Source: an uncultured Oscillospiraceae bacterium (GTDB lineage: Bacteria; Bacillota; Clostridia; Oscillospirales; Acutalibacteraceae). Taken from it: a stretch of 64,000 nucleotides of DNA. Positions within the stretch are counted from its first letter, which is position 1. Every line of letters starts with the position of its first letter. The notes beneath the pieces were generated by a model that had not been told where the DNA came from, made no database searches, and saw nothing but the letters and a program-made list of their open reading frames with translations. The position numbers and the translations under genes are program-made. This document shows, piece after piece, positions 61,281 through 64,000 of the stretch. The DNA is taken from the NCBI GenBank assembly GCA_900555015.1, contig USJL01000006.1, forward strand, positions 8,903-72,902, given 5' to 3'.

Positions 61281-61307
61281 AATCCCCCTTATTAAAGGGG
61301 GATTTTT
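61281..61307 (-). terminator. Terminator after mgtC
   Basis: AATCCCCCTT pairs with AAGGGGGATT around a small loop, five bases after the mgtC stop on the minus strand. T-rich sequence follows. It may derive from an R element. Confidence 0.65.
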
Positions 61308-61311
61308 GTAT

Positions 61312-62034
61312 CTACTCGTGGGTGCTGTTTTTCCAGCCGGTAGAAATAATATTTTTATTTGTGCCGATATAAGCAATCACATTTTCAACAAGCTCATTAT
61401 TTTTAACTTTGGTTGAAATTTCCGCACGAACTTTAACGTTGCCGTCATCCAAATCTGCCATTTCAAGTTTTCTTAACAAAATTCCGTCGGTTTCTCTGAT
61501 TTTTTTAATCAGCTTTTCCTTAACCTCGGGGGCATTGTCTTCCGAGCAGGCAACGGAAATTCTGTAATACGTTTCCTGCTTATCTTCATTCTTTTTATTG
61601 TCGTACCTTTGCTTTTTGCTTATGTATTCGGAAACAGGGTGAAGCACCAAATGGGCAAACAAAATTGCCATTGCAATCATAACGGCAAACCAAATTTTAT
61701 CAAGGCAGCAAAGTATGCCCACAGCGGCAGACGCCCAAACGGTAGCCGCCGTATTTATGCCTTTAATTTTTGTGCCGTCGCATAAAATAACACCTGCGCC
61801 CAAAAAACCTATGCCCGAAACAACCTGAGCGGCAATTCTTGTAACATCGGCGTTAACATCTCCTGAAAGATATGAAAAACTTGTAAAAGCAAACGAGCCC
61901 ACACAAACAATTATTGTGGTAACTATTCCTGCGTAGTGCCTTGTAAGCTGGCGTTCCGTGCCGATTATTCCGCCTAAAACAACAGCCACAAGCATTCTGA
62001 TTAAAAATCCGGATATTGTTGTAATTGCCGGCAT
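61312..62034 (-). CDS. MgtC/SapB family membrane protein
   Basis: The 240-residue protein has four or five membrane segments in its first 140 residues with the MgtC hallmarks GGIIGTERQ and GAGVILCDGTKIKGINTAATVWASAA (cited in parts: GFLGAGVILCDG and GINTAATVW). A C-terminal ACT-like domain (about 155-235) has the typical beta-alpha-beta layout. MgtC relatives are linked to magnesium limitation and ATP homeostasis. It begins 13 bases after the LCP gene, so both are one operon. No magnesium riboswitch is visible. Confidence 0.85.
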   Translation of the reverse strand: MPAITTISGFLIRMLVAVVLGGIIGTERQLTRHYAGIVTTIIVCVGSFAFTSFSYLSGDVNADVTRIAAQVVSGIGFLGAGVILCDGTKIKGINTAATVWASAAVGILCCLDKIWFAVMIAMAILFAHLVLHPVSEYISKKQRYDNKKNEDKQETYYRISVACSEDNAPEVKEKLIKKIRETDGILLRKLEMADLDDGNVKVRAEISTKVKNNELVENVIAYIGTNKNIISTGWKNSTHE

Positions 62035-62047
62035 TTTTATCGTCTCC

Positions 62048-63655
62048 CTAACTTAATTTATCAAACTTCGGTCTTTTTTCGGCAAGAACCACGTTTGTTT
62101 TGCCGTAAATTCTGTTTTGAGTCATTTGAGAATAAAGAGGATAATCTACTTTCCAAACCCAAGCGCCGTAATAAGTTCCGCCCACACAGCCTTTAATTGT
62201 GTTGCCCTCTGCGTCGGTTTCAGCGTCGTTGGGAATAGTATATGTTTCAACAGCATATTGCGTCCAGCCGTGCTTTAACGCATATTTTGCTATTGAAATA
62301 ATTTCATTTTTTGAAATACCTGTCTTAACATAAGGTAAAATTTCTGTTGCAACTTCAACTATTTTAACTGTAGAAGCTGTTTTCATTTTGTTAAACAACT
62401 GCATAAGCACCGTTTTTTGCCTGTCTGCACGGGCATTGTCTGAATCTATTTTTCTGATTCTGCAATATGCAACGGCTTCATCACCGCGCAAATGGTGCAT
62501 TCCTGCCTCGCCCTCAATGCTTACATAATTGTAACGCTTTGGGTGATTGTTAATTTCGTTAATTTCTTTTTGGGTCATTTCAATATCTACACCGCCCAAA
62601 GTATCAACAATGCTTTGGAAACTGCTGAAATTAACAACAACGTAGTTATCAATATCAACCTTATACATATTTTCAACGGTTCTGATATAGCAGTCAATAC
62701 CACCGGTGCTCATTGCACCGTTAATTTTACCGTACTGACCGGTAGATTCATCACCTTCTGTTGTTTCCCAATAACAATAAGCATCTCTAAGAATAGATGT
62801 TAAAATAATTTTGCCCGTGTCAATATTAACGCTGGCAATAATTGCAGAGTCTGCTCTTGTATCTTCCTCTGAAATTTCGTCTTCCCTTGTATCTTCCCCG
62901 ATTAAAAGAATATTCAAAACATGAGTGGAAGATGCAGGAGTTCCGTTTTTATACCATTTTTTCACCATACTTTTGTATGTTGAAATATTTGCGCTTGAGT
63001 CTTCATAAATAGGGTTAAAGTTTTCTTCAAGCTTGTCCATTCCGTGCCACTCTTCTGTAGAAGCAAGGGACGGAGTTTCCTTGTCGGTAGTATCATCAAG
63101 CAATTTGTTAAAATAACTGTAGGCAAAAACACCACCTGCTACCAATGCGGCAATAAGAATTATAACAACGGTAATAATAATTGTTGCGGTTTTCTTTTTT
63201 TTCTTCTTTTTCTTCTCTTCGTTTTTCTTTTTGCTTTTTACAAAAACTTCAGGGTCTTCAAGACTGTCTGAAAGAGAAAAAAGGTCTACCTCGCCGTCTG
63301 CCTTTTGAGTTGCCGGCTTTGTTTTTATATCTTTATTTGAAATAAAATTATCTTGATTAAAGCCTTTTTCTTCATTCTCGTTTACAGGCTCTTCAACCGT
63401 TTCTTCCTGCGTATCATTATCTGCGGCAACTTCCGTGCTTTCAGTTTCATTTTCACTTTCGTTGCTTTCAGGCTGAAGATTTTCTTCAACAATTTTATTT
63501 TCTTCTTTATTTTCAACGGCGTTTTCATTTAATTCAGGCGTTTTTTCGTCCGTTTCGGCTGTAAAAGCCACACCTTTAACGGCAATTTCCTGCTCTTGGC
63601 GCCTTTTTCGTACTTCGTTTAATATATCATCAATATCGTAAGATGAGCTACCCAC
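62048..63655 (-). CDS. LytR-CpsA-Psr (LCP) family protein
   Basis: The 535-residue protein has a long acidic, Glu/Asn-rich cytoplasmic N-terminus (about 1-150), a Lys-rich patch, one membrane segment (about 157-183) and an extracellular LCP domain (about 240-510). That domain carries LNILLIGEDTRED, the pyrophosphate-binding SILRDAY and the YCRIRKIDSDNARADRQ motif. LCP enzymes attach polymers such as teichoic acids or capsule to peptidoglycan. It starts at GTG 63655 after GGGGAT. The acidic cytoplasmic tail is unusually long for the family. Confidence 0.9.
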   Translation of the reverse strand: MGSSSYDIDDILNEVRKRRQEQEIAVKGVAFTAETDEKTPELNENAVENKEENKIVEENLQPESNESENETESTEVAADNDTQEETVEEPVNENEEKGFNQDNFISNKDIKTKPATQKADGEVDLFSLSDSLEDPEVFVKSKKKNEEKKKKKKKKTATIIITVVIILIAALVAGGVFAYSYFNKLLDDTTDKETPSLASTEEWHGMDKLEENFNPIYEDSSANISTYKSMVKKWYKNGTPASSTHVLNILLIGEDTREDEISEEDTRADSAIIASVNIDTGKIILTSILRDAYCYWETTEGDESTGQYGKINGAMSTGGIDCYIRTVENMYKVDIDNYVVVNFSSFQSIVDTLGGVDIEMTQKEINEINNHPKRYNYVSIEGEAGMHHLRGDEAVAYCRIRKIDSDNARADRQKTVLMQLFNKMKTASTVKIVEVATEILPYVKTGISKNEIISIAKYALKHGWTQYAVETYTIPNDAETDAEGNTIKGCVGGTYYGAWVWKVDYPLYSQMTQNRIYGKTNVVLAEKRPKFDKLS

Positions 63656-63773
63656 TTATTCATCCCCTTTAAAAAACATCACACAACATTATATATTATA
63701 AACGCCGATATTTCAATAAATTTATAAAAAGTTTAAATTTTTAATGTTATGAAAATAAGTTTTCTTTGTTAAA

Positions 63774-63853
63774 GGGCTTGTTTGCGACCGCTGCCGGTGG
63801 CAGATGAAGGGAACAAAAAGAGCTTCGCAGTAATCGAAATTTATAAAATAAAA
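63774..63853 (+). repeat. Foldback element L, truncated copy L3
   Basis: It shares the left half of L1 (GGGCTTGTTTGCGACCGCTGC-like start through GAGCTTCGCAG) but lacks the long inner stem and the right arm. R12 follows directly. Confidence 0.7.
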
Positions 63854-63902
63854 GCCCCCCTTGTCAAAGGGGAGACGTCATCGAAGATGACAGGGGGGAT
63901 TC
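63854..63902 (+). repeat. 49-nt double-hairpin repeat, copy R12
   Basis: A near-standard copy, with GGGGAGAC in place of GGGGGGAT before the inner hairpin GTCATCGAAGATGAC. Confidence 0.88.
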
Positions 63903-63945
63903 TTGTAAATCAATAATATTTACTAATATATGTTTTTATATATTT

Positions 63946-64000
63946 CGCCGTAAACACGGCGGGGTTGTGCCATTCTTTCGAGTTGCAAAAGAACGGCACC
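63946..64000 (+). repeat. 55-nt tandem-hairpin element H, copy H2
   Basis: It matches H1 at 53 of 55 positions and lies 43 bases after R12, so the R-H spacing is conserved even though the spacer sequence differs. It may continue beyond the window. Confidence 0.8.

Larger units (their letters stand above)
60912..61311. other. Repeat-filled intergenic region before mgtC
   Basis: These 400 bases hold R9, the inverted copy R10, the inverted foldback element L2 and a terminator palindrome. I see no gene. Confidence 0.8.
63656..64000. other. Repeat-rich intergenic region at the right edge
   Basis: These 345 bases contain an AT-rich tract with possible LCP promoter elements, truncated foldback L3, R12 and H2, the last running to the window end. 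I see no gene. Confidence 0.75.

Overview
The window is one continuous stretch of a low-GC (mid-30s percent by eye), anaerobic, fermentative member of the Clostridia, most like a gut Oscillospiraceae/Ruminococcaceae species. Evidence: strong AGGAGG and AGGTGAT ribosome binding sites with frequent TTG starts; a SCIFF peptide with its radical SAM maturase; acetate kinase, lactate dehydrogenase and Rex; a TIGR01342-type aconitase beside isocitrate dehydrogenase; heterodimeric ABC exporters; and Gram-positive envelope genes (FemX-like ligase, LCP protein, lipoproteins). The species assignment is inference. There are no rRNA genes, CRISPR arrays, prophage or transposase genes.

Layout. 0-5 kb: a partial lipoprotein, an ECF-S-like membrane protein behind a structured leader, an ECF sigma/anti-sigma pair, and alr with a FemX-like gene. 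5-19 kb: lacZ, then housekeeping genes (comEC-holA-rnmV, tmcAL, ackA, ydbC, alaS, hinT, a phosphoribosyltransferase, ldh). 19-24 kb, minus strand: an acn-icd-rex-hypothetical operon that links NAD(P)H-producing citrate oxidation to the NADH sensor Rex. 24-31 kb: a compact plus-strand operon tepA-ylzJ-uppP-like-ftsK-ygiQ-comEA-comFC that runs into an opposing tRNA-Leu. 31-40 kb: a GH30-like glycosidase, an acyltransferase and a CoA-transferase, the SCIFF peptide and maturase, an Orn/Lys/Arg decarboxylase, a second tRNA-Leu and a Gfo/Idh oxidoreductase. 40-50 kb: a heterodimeric ABC exporter, a two-component system, and a VTC / DUF4956 / carbohydrate-binding lipoprotein operon. 50-55 kb: an Old Yellow Enzyme-type oxidoreductase and a csoR-copA copper operon. 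55-64 kb: a repeat-rich accessory region with a 930-residue secreted protein, a 51-residue acidic peptide, an XRE regulator, a histidine phosphatase, MgtC and an LCP protein.

Most notable points. (1) The SCIFF precursor has Ser at the positions recalled as the thioether donor Cys32 and acceptor Thr37 of CteA, plus an extra Cys13, although the maturase looks intact. (2) A 30-nt sequence upstream of the response regulator matches one upstream of the VTC operon at 25 of 30 positions, suggesting the two-component system controls that operon; the regulator gene itself carries a one-base frameshift near its 3' end. (3) The right-hand 11 kb holds ten copies of a roughly 49-nt double-hairpin repeat whose inner hairpin is swapped for unrelated hairpins, together with a 110-nt foldback element present as an inverted pair around a 5.4-kb segment. 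(4) An UppP-like membrane protein in the ftsK operon has lost its catalytic Glu residues. All calls come from reading the sequence; no database search was run.
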